Origin: CAXSEF01 sp964236585
GTDB taxonomy: Bacteria > Pseudomonadota > Alphaproteobacteria > Acetobacterales > Acetobacteraceae
Length of the DNA stretch: 7,002 bases
NCBI GenBank assembly: GCA_964236585.1
Contig: CAXSFE010000150.1
Location: 1-7,002, forward strand
Reading direction: 5' to 3'
Under the pieces are notes generated by a model. The model was given only the letters and a program-made list of their open reading frames with translations, searched no databases and was not told where the DNA came from. Shown piece by piece: positions 1-5,499 of this stretch. The position numbers were made by a program, and so were the translations under genes. Positions within the stretch are counted from its first letter, which is position 1, and the number at the start of each line of letters is the position of its first letter.

Positions 1-2
1 GC

Positions 3-1136
3 TCCGGCAAGGGCTCCGGCGCGGGCAGGGGCACGGGCCGCGGCCGCGGCGGCACGCCCCTGGCTCTCCCCGCGCACCGCGCCGACGGCTTCGCGGCCGG
101 CCCGCCCCTGACCACCACGGCCGCCGACGCCGCGCGCTGGCGCCGCTTCCTCCGCACGCTCTGCCTCGCCACCCTAGCGACAACCGCCCTGCTCTACGGC
201 GCCATCGTCGCCATCGACCCCTGGAACGCCCTGCCTGGCTCGCCCGCCCTGCCGCGCGTGCCGGTGACCACCAACGCCCGCTACACCTTCCCCGCCCTCG
301 CCCGCTCCCCCCGCTTCGACTCCGTGGTGCTCGGCACGTCGACCAGCCGCCTGCTCCGCCCGCAGGTGCTCGACGCCGCGCTGGGCGGCCGCTTCGCCAA
401 CCTCGCGATGAACAGCGCCACCGCCTGGGAACAGCTCCGCCTCCTGGAGGTGTTCGCCCGCGCCCACCCGACCCCGGCCACCGTGATCGTCGGCCTCGAC
501 GACAGCTGGTGCCGCTTCGGCGAGGAGATCGAGCGCAACGCCCGCCCCTTCCCCGACTGGATGTACGAGCCCTCCCGCTGGCCCGGCTACGCCCGCATGT
601 TCAACCTCTACGCCCTGCAGGAATCCGCCAGCGAGCTGTGGACCCTGCTCGGCCTGAAGCGCCCCCGCTACGGCCCGGACGGCTACACCGACTTCCTCCC
701 GCCCGAGCCCGCCTACGACCCCGCCCGCGTCGACGCGACCTTCGCCACCTGGGGCTACCCCCCCGCCGAGCCCGCCCTCGCCACGCCCCCGCCGCAGCGC
801 ACGCTCGCCCTGCTCGCCCCCGCCCTGCGCCTCCTGCCGCCCGGAACCCGCAAGCTCCTGTTCTTCACCCCCGACAGCCTGGAGCAGCAGGGCCTGCCCG
901 GCACCGTCACCGCGCAGAAATGGACCGCCTGCAAGCAGGCCGTGACCCGCGACGTCGCCGGCATCGCCAACGTCACCGTCGCCGACTTCATGATCCCCAG
1001 CCCGATCACCCGCGATCGCACGCACTACTGGGACCCGATCCACTACCGCGTCCCGGTCGCCGACCAGCTGATGGCCGACCTCGCCCGCGCGGCACGCGGC
1101 CAGGCAACCGACGACGACGCGCTTCTCGTGCCCTAG
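3..1136 (+). CDS. Membrane-anchored SGNH-hydrolase-like protein (5' partial)
   Basis: The reading frame is open from the first bases of the window to a TAG at 1134–1136 (377 residues visible). There is no ATG, GTG or TTG in frame before the GTG at 258, so the true start is upstream; starting at 258 would discard an evident membrane anchor. Numbering from position 3, residues 1–18 are Gly/Arg-rich. Residues about 49–71 form one hydrophobic segment preceded by Arg (RWRRFLR), suggesting an N-in anchor with the rest outside the cytoplasm. LGTSTSR (110–116, Ser113) resembles the SGNH block I nucleophile region. NLAMNSA (133–139) and VIVGLDDSW (161–169) follow, and HYWDPIH (341–347) supplies the C-terminal Asp344-x-x-His347 pair. 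DltD- and AlgJ/AlgX-like proteins share this plan and often act with MBOAT acyltransferases on cell-surface polymers. The exact family and substrate are unknown, and the upstream neighbour is not visible. It converges on metW. Confidence 0.75.
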   Translation, partial: SGKGSGAGRGTGRGRGGTPLALPAHRADGFAAGPPLTTTAADAARWRRFLRTLCLATLATTALLYGAIVAIDPWNALPGSPALPRVPVTTNARYTFPALARSPRFDSVVLGTSTSRLLRPQVLDAALGGRFANLAMNSATAWEQLRLLEVFARAHPTPATVIVGLDDSWCRFGEEIERNARPFPDWMYEPSRWPGYARMFNLYALQESASELWTLLGLKRPRYGPDGYTDFLPPEPAYDPARVDATFATWGYPPAEPALATPPPQRTLALLAPALRLLPPGTRKLLFFTPDSLEQQGLPGTVTAQKWTACKQAVTRDVAGIANVTVADFMIPSPITRDRTHYWDPIHYRVPVADQLMADLARAARGQATDDDALLVP

Positions 1137-1158
1137 GCAGCAAGCAAACCTGGGCTCT

Positions 1159-1196
1159 GCCCAGACCCGCCAGGGGCGAGCCGCCCCTGGACCGGC
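1159..1196 (-). repeat. 38-bp core repeat, left copy (perfect inverted match to 3271–3308)
   Basis: The reverse complement of this segment is identical over all 38 positions to 3271–3308, and identity breaks at the next base on both sides. At its centre, 1170–1190, CCAGGGGCG and CGCCCCTGG form a 9-bp stem with a 3-nt loop. The two copies lie 2.07 kb apart in opposite orientation on either side of metXW. Confidence 0.92.
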
Positions 1197-1206
1197 ATCT
1201 GATAAG

Positions 1207-1226
1207 AAAAACCTGAGTCGAGGTTT
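1207..1226 (-). terminator. Possible weak intrinsic terminator for metXW
   Basis: On the minus strand, about 70 nt beyond the metW stop, AAACCT (1226–1221) pairs with AGGTTT (1214–1209) across a 6-nt loop. It runs into TTTTT (1211–1207) followed by CTTATC. A strong 8-bp hairpin (1245–1227) sits just before it. The stem is short and A/T-rich and the U-run partly overlaps it, so efficiency is doubtful. It is the only T-run next to a stem in this gap. No comparable T-tract follows the hairpin on the plus strand, so termination of the upstream plus-strand gene is not explained by it. Confidence 0.35.
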
Positions 1227-1293
1227 CCAAAGGCTCGGCCTTTGGCGGGGTCCCGCCTTCAAGCACGGGGGGCAGAGCCCCTGGCCTTGCTTC

Positions 1294-1950
1294 CTACGCT
1301 TCGCCCGCTCGCCTGAGCACGAACAGCGCCTGCTCCCCGAACAGGTTCGCGAGCATCACCGACCGCCGCCACGGCGCCCGCCGCCCCCCCTCGTCCGCCG
1401 CCAGCCACTGCTCGACCGCGTACCCCTCCTGCTCGCACAGCGCGAAGAAGTCCGCGATCGTGCACGGATGGATGTTCGGCGTCTCGTACCACGCCCGGTC
1501 CCACCCCGCCGTCATCGGCATCCGCCCGGTCGCCAGCAGCTGCCAGCGCACCTGCCAGTGCCCGAAGTTGGGAAAGCTCACCACCGCCCGCGCCCCGATG
1601 CGCAGCATCTGCCGCAGCACCTCGCGCGGCTTCTCCACCGCCTGCAGCGTGCGCGACAGCACCACGTAGTCGAACGCCGCGTCCGGATAGTGCGCGAGGT
1701 CGTTGTCCGCATCGCCCTGCATCACTGGCAGCCCGTGCGCGACCGAGCGCGTCACCTCCGCCATGTCGATCTCGATGCCCCGCGCGTCGCACCCGCGGTC
1801 CCGGAACAGAAGGTCGATCAGCGACCCGTCCCCGCTGCCGATGTCGAGCACCCGCGTCCCCGGCGCGATCAGCTCCGCGATCAGCCGCAGGTCGACCCGC
1901 ATGTTCTTGGCGACGAACTGCACCGGCCCCGCATCGACCGTGCGGCTCAC
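1294..1950 (-). CDS. metW: MetW, methionine biosynthesis protein (class I methyltransferase fold)
   Basis: This is a MetW-family protein of 218 residues (typical MetW is about 195–220), the usual partner of MetX in Proteobacteria. Its biochemical role is not firmly settled; it is linked to methionine synthesis and in some species appears to be needed for MetX activity. With the GTG start at 1950, the SAM-binding motif I is VLDIGSGDG (34–42, Asp36, Gly38, Gly40). GIEID (58–62) provides the acidic residue after strand 2, and FDYVVLSRTLQ is the motif-IV-like segment. The conserved MRVDLRLIAELI block begins at residue 17. Start choice is uncertain: TTG at 1971 would overlap metX by 8 bases, GTG at 1950 lies 13 bases past the metX stop, and ATG at 1902 gives the shortest form. 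None has a clear Shine-Dalgarno sequence; I chose GTG because it keeps the coherent leader FVAKN and avoids a rare start. It is co-transcribed with metX and ends at TAG next to repeat copy 1. Confidence 0.9.
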   Translation of the reverse strand: MSRTVDAGPVQFVAKNMRVDLRLIAELIAPGTRVLDIGSGDGSLIDLLFRDRGCDARGIEIDMAEVTRSVAHGLPVMQGDADNDLAHYPDAAFDYVVLSRTLQAVEKPREVLRQMLRIGARAVVSFPNFGHWQVRWQLLATGRMPMTAGWDRAWYETPNIHPCTIADFFALCEQEGYAVEQWLAADEGGRRAPWRRSVMLANLFGEQALFVLRRAGEA

Positions 1951-1963
1951 CCCGACGCCCCGC

Positions 1964-3148
1964 TCACGCAAGCCCGGAGCGTTCCGCCGCCCCCGCCAGG
2001 AACCCCGCCACCGTCCTGTGGAAGTCCGGCTCGTCGAGCAGGAACGCGTCGTGCCCCTTGTCGCTCTCGATCTCGACGAAGCTGACGTTGGCCGCCGCCC
2101 GGTTCAGCGCCCGCGCCAGGTCGCGCGACTGCGCCGTCGGGAACAGCCAGTCCGACGAGAAGCACACCACGCAGAACCGCGTCGGACTCCGCGCGAACGC
2201 GCGCGACAGGTCCCCGTCATGCTCCGCCGCCAGGTCGAAGTAGTCCATCGCCCGCGTGATGCTCAGATACGAGTTCGCATCGAACCTGCGCACGAAGCTG
2301 CTGCCCTGGTGGCGCAGGTAGCTCTCTACCTCGAACATGTCGGACAGCGGCCCGAGCGGCGTCTCGCCCCCCCGCGACGGCCCCGCGACGGGCGCCACCT
2401 GCTGCAGCCTGCGCCCGAACTTGCGGCTCAGCGCCTCCTCCGACAGGTACGTGATGTGCGCCATCATCCGCGCCACCGCGAGCCCGCGCGCCGGAATGCG
2501 CCCATGGTCGCGATAATGCCCGCCCTGCCAGTCCGGATCGGCGAAGATCGCCTGCCGGCTGACCTCGTTGAACGCGATGTTCTGCGCCGAATGGAACGAC
2601 GCCGTCGCGATCGGCACGGCGGCGAACACCAGCTCCGGGAACGTCGCCGCCCATTCCAGGACCTGCATCCCGCCCATCGACCCGCCGATCACCGCGAACA
2701 ACCTGGAAATCCCCAGATGCCCGACCAGCCGCCGCTGCGCGCGCACCATGTCGCGCATCGTCACCGTCGGGAACTCCGTCCCCCACGCCGCCTCCCCCTC
2801 GCTGCGCGCCGACCTAGGCCCCGTCGACCCCATGCACCCGCCGAGCACGTTGGCGCACACCACGAAGAACCGGTCGGTGTCGATCGGCAGCCCCGGCCCG
2901 ACCAACGCCCCCCACCACCCCGGCCGCCCCGTCACCGGATGCGGCTCGGCCACGTACTGGTCCCCGGTCAGCGCGTGGCACACCAGGATCGCGTTCGACC
3001 GCGCCGCGTTCAGCGCCCCGTACGTCCGGAACGCGACCACAAGCTCCGGCAGGTGCACCCCGCACTCCAGCGTCAGGCCGTCGTCGAACCGCACATGGCT
3101 GTGCTCGACGTCCGGCAGCGGCTCCGGGGGTGCCACGGTCTGGTCCAT
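1964..3148 (-). CDS. metX: Homoserine O-acyltransferase MetX
   Basis: MetX transfers an acyl group from acetyl-CoA (or succinyl-CoA in some lineages) to the homoserine hydroxyl, the first committed step of methionine synthesis, in the cytoplasm. The 394-residue protein has the alpha/beta-hydrolase fold. The segment GDQYVAEPHPVTGRPGWW (62–79) and NVLGGCMGSTGP (100–111) are MetX signatures. The nucleophile elbow is GGSMGG with Ser157; the acid is Asp333 in SSDWLFP; the base is His366 in KGHDAFL. The ATG at 3148 is chosen because the protein becomes MetX-like soon after it. The open frame extends to 3259, but that stretch (…SLRQSLNLACFA…) is only translation of a repeat element. No clear Shine-Dalgarno site precedes the start. 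The family cannot by itself tell acetyl from succinyl donors; Leu335 after Asp-Trp, where I remember Arg in succinyl-type Pseudomonas MetX, leans toward acetyl. Confidence 0.96.
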   Translation of the reverse strand: MDQTVAPPEPLPDVEHSHVRFDDGLTLECGVHLPELVVAFRTYGALNAARSNAILVCHALTGDQYVAEPHPVTGRPGWWGALVGPGLPIDTDRFFVVCANVLGGCMGSTGPRSARSEGEAAWGTEFPTVTMRDMVRAQRRLVGHLGISRLFAVIGGSMGGMQVLEWAATFPELVFAAVPIATASFHSAQNIAFNEVSRQAIFADPDWQGGHYRDHGRIPARGLAVARMMAHITYLSEEALSRKFGRRLQQVAPVAGPSRGGETPLGPLSDMFEVESYLRHQGSSFVRRFDANSYLSITRAMDYFDLAAEHDGDLSRAFARSPTRFCVVCFSSDWLFPTAQSRDLARALNRAAANVSFVEIESDKGHDAFLLDEPDFHRTVAGFLAGAAERSGLA

Positions 3149-3154
3149 GCCGGC

Positions 3155-3183
3155 TGTATGGAACCCGCGCCGGGGCCGCGCAA
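3155..3183 (-). promoter_or_regulatory. metX: Candidate metX promoter (weak sigma-70-like)
   Basis: On the minus strand, TTGCGC (3183–3178) is separated by 17 bp from CATACA (3160–3155), which ends 6 bases before the metX ATG. The -35 matches 4 of 6 consensus bases and the -10 only 3 of 6. If real, the transcript would start at or beside the ATG and be nearly leaderless, which would fit the missing Shine-Dalgarno sequence. Only about 48 bp lie between repeat copy 2 and the start codon, so any promoter outside the repeat must be here. Confidence 0.22.
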
Positions 3184-3270
3184 CCGGCAGCACCGCGAAG
3201 CAGGCAAGGTTGAGGCTCTGCCTCAAACTCCGCCAGAGGCTGGGCCCTTGGATCGCCATTCTTAAGTGAG

Positions 3271-3308
3271 GCCGGTCCAGGGGCGGCTCGCCCCTGGCGG
3301 GTCTGGGC
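3271..3308 (+). repeat. 38-bp core repeat, right copy
   Basis: It is the perfect inverted partner of 1159–1196. The central palindrome CCAGGGGCG-GCT-CGCCCCTGG spans 3279–3299. It lies in the shared upstream region of metX and the aromatic operon. Confidence 0.92.
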
Positions 3309-3313
3309 GTAGC

Positions 3314-3357
3314 TGGCCAAAGGTTCCGACGGCCCGCTTGGGCCGTTGGAATGGCCA
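3314..3357. other. Long hairpin in the divergent spacer
   Basis: TTCCGACGGCCC (3324–3335) pairs with GGGCCGTTGGAA (3340–3351) over 12 bp with a 4-nt loop and one G·T pair. TGGCCA at 3314–3319 and TGGCCA at 3352–3357 can pair outside it across a 4-nt bulge. There is no T-tract on either strand, so it is not a standard intrinsic terminator. It is a module of repeat copy 2 without an obvious equivalent in copy 1. Confidence 0.7.
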
Positions 3358-3397
3358 GCGGAGGGAGAGCCCAGCCTTGCTTGCTGACGCACCAGGG

Positions 3398-3426
3398 TTC
3401 TCAGCCCACCCCGCATCCGCTATCAG
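3398..3426 (+). promoter_or_regulatory. Candidate promoter for the aromatic operon (weak)
   Basis: TTCTCA (3398–3403) and TATCAG (3421–3426) are 17 bp apart, each matching 4 of 6 bases of the sigma-70 consensus. They lie 25 bp upstream of the ATG at 3452, in the short non-repeat stretch after copy 2. In such G+C-rich DNA this A/T-containing pair is the best candidate I see, but it is only a guess. Confidence 0.22.
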
Positions 3427-3451
3427 TCCTTGTCTCCCGGTGGACCAGCCG

Positions 3452-4399
3452 ATGTCGAGCTTCCCGCACCCCCAGACCGGCTCCTCCGCCGCGAGTCCCG
3501 ACCCGGCCCCCGCCACCCCGGCCGAGGAGCTGGCCCGGCTGCGCGCCGAGCTCGACCGCCTCGACGACCTCCTGCACGACACCCTGCGCAGCCGTGCCAC
3601 CGTCGTCGCCCGCATCGGCGCCAGCGCCGCCAAGGGCCCGCTCAAGCTCCGCATGGGCCGCCAGGCCGAGATCCTGCGCCGCCTCCTCGCCCGCCACGAC
3701 GGCGCCTACCCGCCCGCCGCCGTCGTCCGCGTCTGGCTCGAGCTCCTCTCCGGCACCATCGCCATGCAGGCCCCGTTCTCCGTCGCCGTCGGCCAGGCCG
3801 AGGGCGACGCGGCCCTCACCGCCACCGCCCGCGAGCAGTTCGGCGCGCTCGCCCGCCTGCGCGCCTGGGGCAGCGTCGGCCAGGCGATCGGCGAGGTCCG
3901 CGCCGGCACCGCCAGCGTCGCCGTCCTCCCGCTGCCCCACGAGGGCGAGGCGATGTCCGCTGCCTGGTGGACCGGCCTGCTGAACCGCAACGGCCCCGGT
4001 GCCGTCCCCCGCCTGCACGTCGTCGCCCGCCTGCCGATCTGGTCCCCCCGCCCCGAGGGCGCCCCCGCCGCCCAGGCCCTCGTCGTCGCCGGCACTCCCC
4101 CCGACCCGAGCGGCGCCGACCGCACCTTGCTCGGCCTGGAGCTCGCCCCGGAGGGCAGCCGCACCCGCCTGCTCGCCGCCCTGCCCGCAGCCGGCCTCTC
4201 CCCCGGCCGCGTCCTGCTGCGCCGCGACCCGGGCTCGCCCACCGCGCGCGCCCTGGTCGAGGTCGAGGGCTTCCTCGCCGACGACGACCCCCGCCTGCTC
4301 GCCGCCTCCCTGCAGGCCCTCGGCGACTCCCGCCACGGCCCCGTCGTGCTCGGCGCCTACGCGATCCCCCTCGACGCCCCTGGAACCGCACCGCGATGA
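3452..4399 (+). CDS. Chorismate mutase (AroQ type) with degenerate dehydratase/ACT-like C-terminus
   Basis: It should convert chorismate to prephenate, the entry to tyrosine and phenylalanine. The protein has 315 residues. Residues about 24–108 form the all-helical AroQ domain: LRAELDRLDDLL with Arg31, RSRATVV with Arg48, GRQAEILRRLL with Arg70, and Gln106 in the last helix. In my hand alignment these match E. coli Arg11, Arg28, Arg51 and Gln88; Lys39 has no exact match (Lys61 is nearest) and Glu52 is Gln71. Residues about 109–195 resemble the first lobe of prephenate dehydratase (VRAGTASVAVLPLPHEGE), and about 222–305 resemble an ACT domain ending in VVLGAYAIP. The second dehydratase lobe and the catalytic Thr-Arg-Phe are absent, so dehydratase activity is unlikely. 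The ATG at 3452 is chosen because upstream in-frame codons only translate a repeat. Its TGA overlaps the hisC ATG (ATGA). Confidence 0.85.
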   Translation: MSSFPHPQTGSSAASPDPAPATPAEELARLRAELDRLDDLLHDTLRSRATVVARIGASAAKGPLKLRMGRQAEILRRLLARHDGAYPPAAVVRVWLELLSGTIAMQAPFSVAVGQAEGDAALTATAREQFGALARLRAWGSVGQAIGEVRAGTASVAVLPLPHEGEAMSAAWWTGLLNRNGPGAVPRLHVVARLPIWSPRPEGAPAAQALVVAGTPPDPSGADRTLLGLELAPEGSRTRLLAALPAAGLSPGRVLLRRDPGSPTARALVEVEGFLADDDPRLLAASLQALGDSRHGPVVLGAYAIPLDAPGTAPR

Positions 4400-5499
4400 G
4401 CCCCCGCCCCCGCCCCGAGATCATGGCCGTCGCCCCCTACGTCGGCGGCGAATCCCACGTCCCCGGCGTCAACCGCGTGCTCAAGCTCTCCTCCAACGAG
4501 GGCGCGTTCGGCCCCCCGCCCGCAGCCCTCGCCGCGGTCGCCGCCGCCGCCGCCACCGCGCACCGCTACCCCGACGGTGCCGCCACCGCCCTGCGCCACG
4601 CCATCGCCGCCCACCACGGCCTCGACCCCGCGCGCATCGTCTGCGGCAACGGCTCCGACGAGCTTCTCGCCGCCCTGTGCACCATCTACGGCGGCCCCGG
4701 CACCGGCCTGCTGATGACCGAGCACGGCTTCTCCATCTACGCCATCGCCGGCCAGGCTGCCGGCATGCGCGTCACCCGCGTCCCCGAGCGCGACCTCCAC
4801 GCCGACGTCGACGCCCTGCTCGCCTCCGTCGCCGCCGACACCACGCTCGTCTTCCTCGCCAACCCCAACAACCCCACCGGCACCCTGCTCCCTGCCCCCG
4901 AGGTCCGCCGCCTCCGCGCCGGCCTGCCCGCCGACACCATCCTCGTGCTCGACGCCGCCTACGCCGAATACGTCGAAGACCCCGCCTACGAGGCCGGCGC
5001 CGCTCTCGTCGAGGCCGGCGACAACACGGTGATGACCCGCACCTTCAGCAAGATCTACGGCCTCGGCGGCCTGCGCGTCGGCTGGGCCTACGCCCCCGCG
5101 CCCATCGCCGACGCCCTGAACCGCCTGCGCGCGCCCTTCAACGTCAACGCCGTCGCCCTCGCCGCCGCCACCGCCGCCCTGTCCGAGCCAGGCTGGGTCG
5201 AGCACGGCCGCCGCCACAACACCGCCCAGCGCGCCCGCCTGGCCCGCCTGCTCGAGTCCGCCGGCCTGCACGTCCGGCCCAGCCACGCCAACTTCCTCCT
5301 CGCCGACCTCGCTTCCCCCGACCGCGCCCGCGACGCCGACGCCTTCCTGCGCACCCGCGGCATCATCGTGCGCAACGTCGCCTCCTACGGCCTGCCCACC
5401 TGCCTGCGCATCACGGTCGGCACCGCCGAGGAGGTCGACCTCGTCGCTGACGCCTTCGCCGGCTTCATGGCGCAGGCCGCACCCCAGTCCGCCGCGTGA
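4396..5499 (+). CDS. hisC: HisC-family histidinol-phosphate / aromatic aminotransferase
   Basis: This is a PLP-dependent fold-type I aminotransferase of 367 residues, the usual HisC length. Visible signatures are SSNEGAFGP (32–40), RYPDG (57–61), the cofactor-phosphate loop GNGSDE (84–89), Tyr115, NPNNPTG (156–162), Asp186 (pairs with the pyridine nitrogen), the Schiff-base Lys219 in TFSKIYGLGGLRVGW, and the carboxylate-binding Arg338 in LRITVGT. HisC converts imidazole-acetol phosphate to histidinol phosphate. HisC enzymes beside a tyrosine-branch dehydrogenase, as described in Zymomonas mobilis, also transaminate aromatic keto acids or prephenate. Here it sits between chorismate mutase and TyrA with 4-base overlaps at both ends (ATGA, GTGA), arguing for a role in tyrosine synthesis. 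Whether it is also the only histidine enzyme depends on other copies in the genome. Confidence 0.94.
   Translation: MSPRPRPEIMAVAPYVGGESHVPGVNRVLKLSSNEGAFGPPPAALAAVAAAAATAHRYPDGAATALRHAIAAHHGLDPARIVCGNGSDELLAALCTIYGGPGTGLLMTEHGFSIYAIAGQAAGMRVTRVPERDLHADVDALLASVAADTTLVFLANPNNPTGTLLPAPEVRRLRAGLPADTILVLDAAYAEYVEDPAYEAGAALVEAGDNTVMTRTFSKIYGLGGLRVGWAYAPAPIADALNRLRAPFNVNAVALAAATAALSEPGWVEHGRRHNTAQRARLARLLESAGLHVRPSHANFLLADLASPDRARDADAFLRTRGIIVRNVASYGLPTCLRITVGTAEEVDLVADAFAGFMAQAAPQSAA

Larger units (their letters stand above)
1137..1293 (-). repeat. Modular palindromic intergenic element, copy 1
   Basis: This 157-bp element fills the whole gap between two convergent stop codons. Read on the minus strand from 1293 it has: an end module GAAGCAAGG; a hairpin GGGGC-TCT-GCCCC (1269–1281); GGCGGG-AC-CCCGCC (1244–1257); CCAAAGGC-CGA-GCCTTTGG (1227–1245); a linker containing TTCTTA; a 38-bp core (1159–1196) holding a 9-bp-stem hairpin (1170–1190); then GGGC-AGA-GCCC and a closing TTGCTTGCTG. 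Both ends carry AAGCAA facing inward next to a GGGCTCTGCCC-like hairpin, so the whole has imperfect terminal inverted repeats. The same order of modules is seen at 3197–3386 and begins again at 6948. It contains no ORF of its own. It may be a MITE-like or REP/BIME-like element; which one cannot be told from this window. Confidence 0.8.
3197..3386 (+). repeat. Modular palindromic intergenic element, copy 2
   Basis: This 190-bp element occupies most of the 303-bp divergent spacer between metX and the chorismate mutase gene. In order: end module GAAGCAGGCAAGG; perfect hairpin TTGAGGC-TCT-GCCTCAA (3210–3226); a decayed CCAGAGGC-TGG-GCCCTTGG (3233–3251); linker with TTCTTA; the 38-bp core (3271–3308) with its 9-bp-stem hairpin (3279–3299); a long hairpin (3314–3357); and a closing CCCAGCCTTGCTTGCTG. 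The first 55 bp match 6948–7002 at 52 of 55 positions. The module order is the same as in copy 1 read on the minus strand. The remainder of the spacer (3149–3196 and 3387–3451) holds no ORF and no recognised riboswitch. Confidence 0.82.

Noticed and set aside
1170..1190. Core hairpin as an intrinsic terminator for the plus-strand gene
   Set aside because: The stem is strong but no T-run follows on the plus strand, and the same hairpin occurs upstream of genes at 3279–3299.
174..1262. Minus-strand open frame opposite the first gene
   Set aside because: It has antisense-type composition (runs of Gly, Ala, Val, Glu) and no recognisable motif, while the plus frame has a membrane segment and SGNH-like motifs.
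1137..1293. CRISPR-like repeats in the intergenic palindromes
   Set aside because: The palindromes are different modules at irregular spacing, not identical repeats with regular spacers.
3149..3196. SAM riboswitch before metX
   Set aside because: The interval is too short and too G+C-rich, with no pseudoknot pattern resembling SAM-II.
3149..3259. N-terminal extension of metX by 37 residues from 3259
   Set aside because: The added residues are translation of the repeat end module (the same sequence at 6948–7002 is clearly non-coding); MetX similarity starts after the ATG at 3148.
3266..3451. N-terminal extension of chorismate mutase from the GTG at 3266
   Set aside because: The frame is open only because the G+C-rich repeat lacks stops; the 62 extra residues are repeat core and hairpins, and ATG 3452 gives a normal AroQ leader.
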